From Gammaproteobacteria bacterium (lineage in GTDB: Bacteria > Pseudomonadota > Gammaproteobacteria > SZUA-229), in assembly GCA_029881035.1 (NCBI GenBank), contig JAOUNI010000002.1, positions 1 to 64,000 of the forward strand: a DNA stretch of 64,000 bases, in the 5' to 3' direction. The position numbers and the translations under genes were made by a program. Below are positions 63,299 through 64,000 of this stretch, piece after piece. Numbering within the stretch: position 1 is the first letter of the stretch; the number at the start of each line of letters is the position of its first letter. The notes under the pieces were generated by a model. That model did not search any database and was not told the DNA's origin. It saw only the letters and a program-made list of their open reading frames with translations.

Positions 63299-64000
63299 AT
63301 GCCATTAATTCGCCCTTTTGCCGGTTTACGCCCTGTCCCAGAACGCGCTGAAGAAGTTGTTGCGCCACCTTACGATGTACTGAATTCTGCCGAAGCCAGA
63401 GAACGCGCCAAAGGCAAACCCTGGAGTTTTTTGCATATTTCCAAGGCGGAAATCGACCTGCCGGAGGATATCGACCCCTACGATCCAGCGGTCTACGCCA
63501 AATCGGCCGAGAACCTGCAGAAAATGCTGGGCGAAGGCATTCTGATCCGCGACAACAAAGACTGTTACTACGCCTATCGCCTGATCATGAACGGCCACTC
63601 ACAGATTGGCCTGGTGGCTGCGGCCTCGGTTGCCGATTACGACACCAACCGCATCCGCAAACACGAGTACACCCGTCCGGCCAAGGAAGACGATCGTGTA
63701 CGCCAGATCGAGGCACTGAACGCCCAGACCGGCCCGGTGCTGCTGGCCTATAAATCACAGCCGGACATGGACGCCATTCTGGAAAATGTCGCCAAAACCG
63801 AGCCGTTGGTCGATGTCACCGCCGACGATGGCGTGCAGCACACTTTCTGGATCATCGATGATGAAGAGACTATCGCTAAAATCAGCGCCGGCTTTGATGC
63901 CATGGATGCCATCTATATCGCCGACGGCCACCACCGCTCGGCCTCGGCTTCACGCGTCGCCAAAACCAAGGGGGGTGACGGCAACCAGAACAGCGATTAC
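63299..64000 (+). CDS. DUF1015 family protein (cut by window edge)
   Basis: The start ATG 63299 is followed by 233 open codons to the window end. The opening MPLIRPFAGLRPVPERAEEVVAPPYDVLNSAEAR and the block YIADGHHRSASASRVAK are characteristic of the DUF1015 family (about 400-420 residues). The family's function is unclear, though some members cluster with serine and phosphoglycerate genes. GAAGAA lies about 10 bases before the start. It is divergent from trhP. Confidence 0.92.
   Translation, partial: MPLIRPFAGLRPVPERAEEVVAPPYDVLNSAEARERAKGKPWSFLHISKAEIDLPEDIDPYDPAVYAKSAENLQKMLGEGILIRDNKDCYYAYRLIMNGHSQIGLVAAASVADYDTNRIRKHEYTRPAKEDDRVRQIEALNAQTGPVLLAYKSQPDMDAILENVAKTEPLVDVTADDGVQHTFWIIDDEETIAKISAGFDAMDAIYIADGHHRSASASRVAKTKGGDGNQNSDY

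Noticed and set aside
1-64000. CRISPR arrays, tRNA or rRNA genes, transposases, prophage genes
   Set aside because: I found no direct-repeat array, no cloverleaf-like tract, no rRNA-like sequence and no recombinase or phage protein by reading. A tRNA or RNA scan would be needed to be certain.

Overview
The window reads as chromosomal DNA of a Gram-negative gammaproteobacterium with mid-range GC. The evidence is the fabA-fabB pair, argA-type N-acetylglutamate synthase, bolA, ycgL, bpt, a proteobacterial-type gshA and the DUF3301 and DUF4426 small genes. Two Na+/H+ antiporters (NhaD and a CPA1/cyclic-nucleotide-binding fusion) fit a marine or saline habitat, but I cannot name a genus. No rRNA, tRNA, CRISPR array, transposase or prophage was seen.

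Layout. 1-5 kb: an edge-truncated LTA-synthase-like membrane protein, argA, nadC, a PlsC-type acyltransferase and a short beta-propeller fragment. 5-10 kb: a minus-strand RND efflux operon (tolC-like, a 127-residue mini adaptor, RND pump). 10-15 kb: metal uptake, with a Fur-boxed cupredoxin-FTR1-envelope protein operon and znuCB divergent from znuA. 15-20 kb: a tandem pair of YjbQ-like genes (the second has lost its conserved residues), a hydroxyacid dehydrogenase, rubredoxin, thiD-thiE and hemL. 20-23 kb: ycgL, a membrane-anchored cold-shock-domain protein, tcdA and rimO. 23.3-25.9 kb: an AT-rich accessory islet holding a Fic-winged helix-helicase-associated-repeat fusion, an operator-like repeat array before it and a cluster of short hairpins after it. 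26-30 kb: nhaD and an SLC13 permease, divergent from a LysR regulator. 30.5-32.8 kb: a same-strand run of SafE-like, 2OG-oxygenase-like, membrane glutaredoxin and TerB-like genes. 33-41 kb: gloA, a PP-loop ATPase, rnd, fabA-fabB, and a PLP enzyme whose reading frame offers only a CTG start. 41-53 kb: FecR-domain protein, pirin, uup, metH, bpt, an HD-GYP protein with an altered HD motif, bolA and gshA. 53-57 kb: an orphan mobile-mystery-A regulator with nested palindromes, and an OmpR-type two-component system divergent from two spondin-domain genes. 57-64 kb: CPA1-CNBD antiporter, peroxiredoxin, TlpA-like thioredoxin, trhP/yegQ and an edge-truncated DUF1015 gene.

The most novel item is the Fic fusion (23461-25422). 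Its AMP-transferase core keeps the full catalytic motif and an inhibitory-helix motif, and it carries four C-terminal HA repeats of a type usually attached to helicases. It is preceded by four TGTCGAA half-sites spaced 10, 20 and 20 bp that overlie a plausible promoter. Secondary leads are the spondin/two-component locus, the adaptor reduced to its C-terminal domain, and the degenerate YjbQ duplicate.
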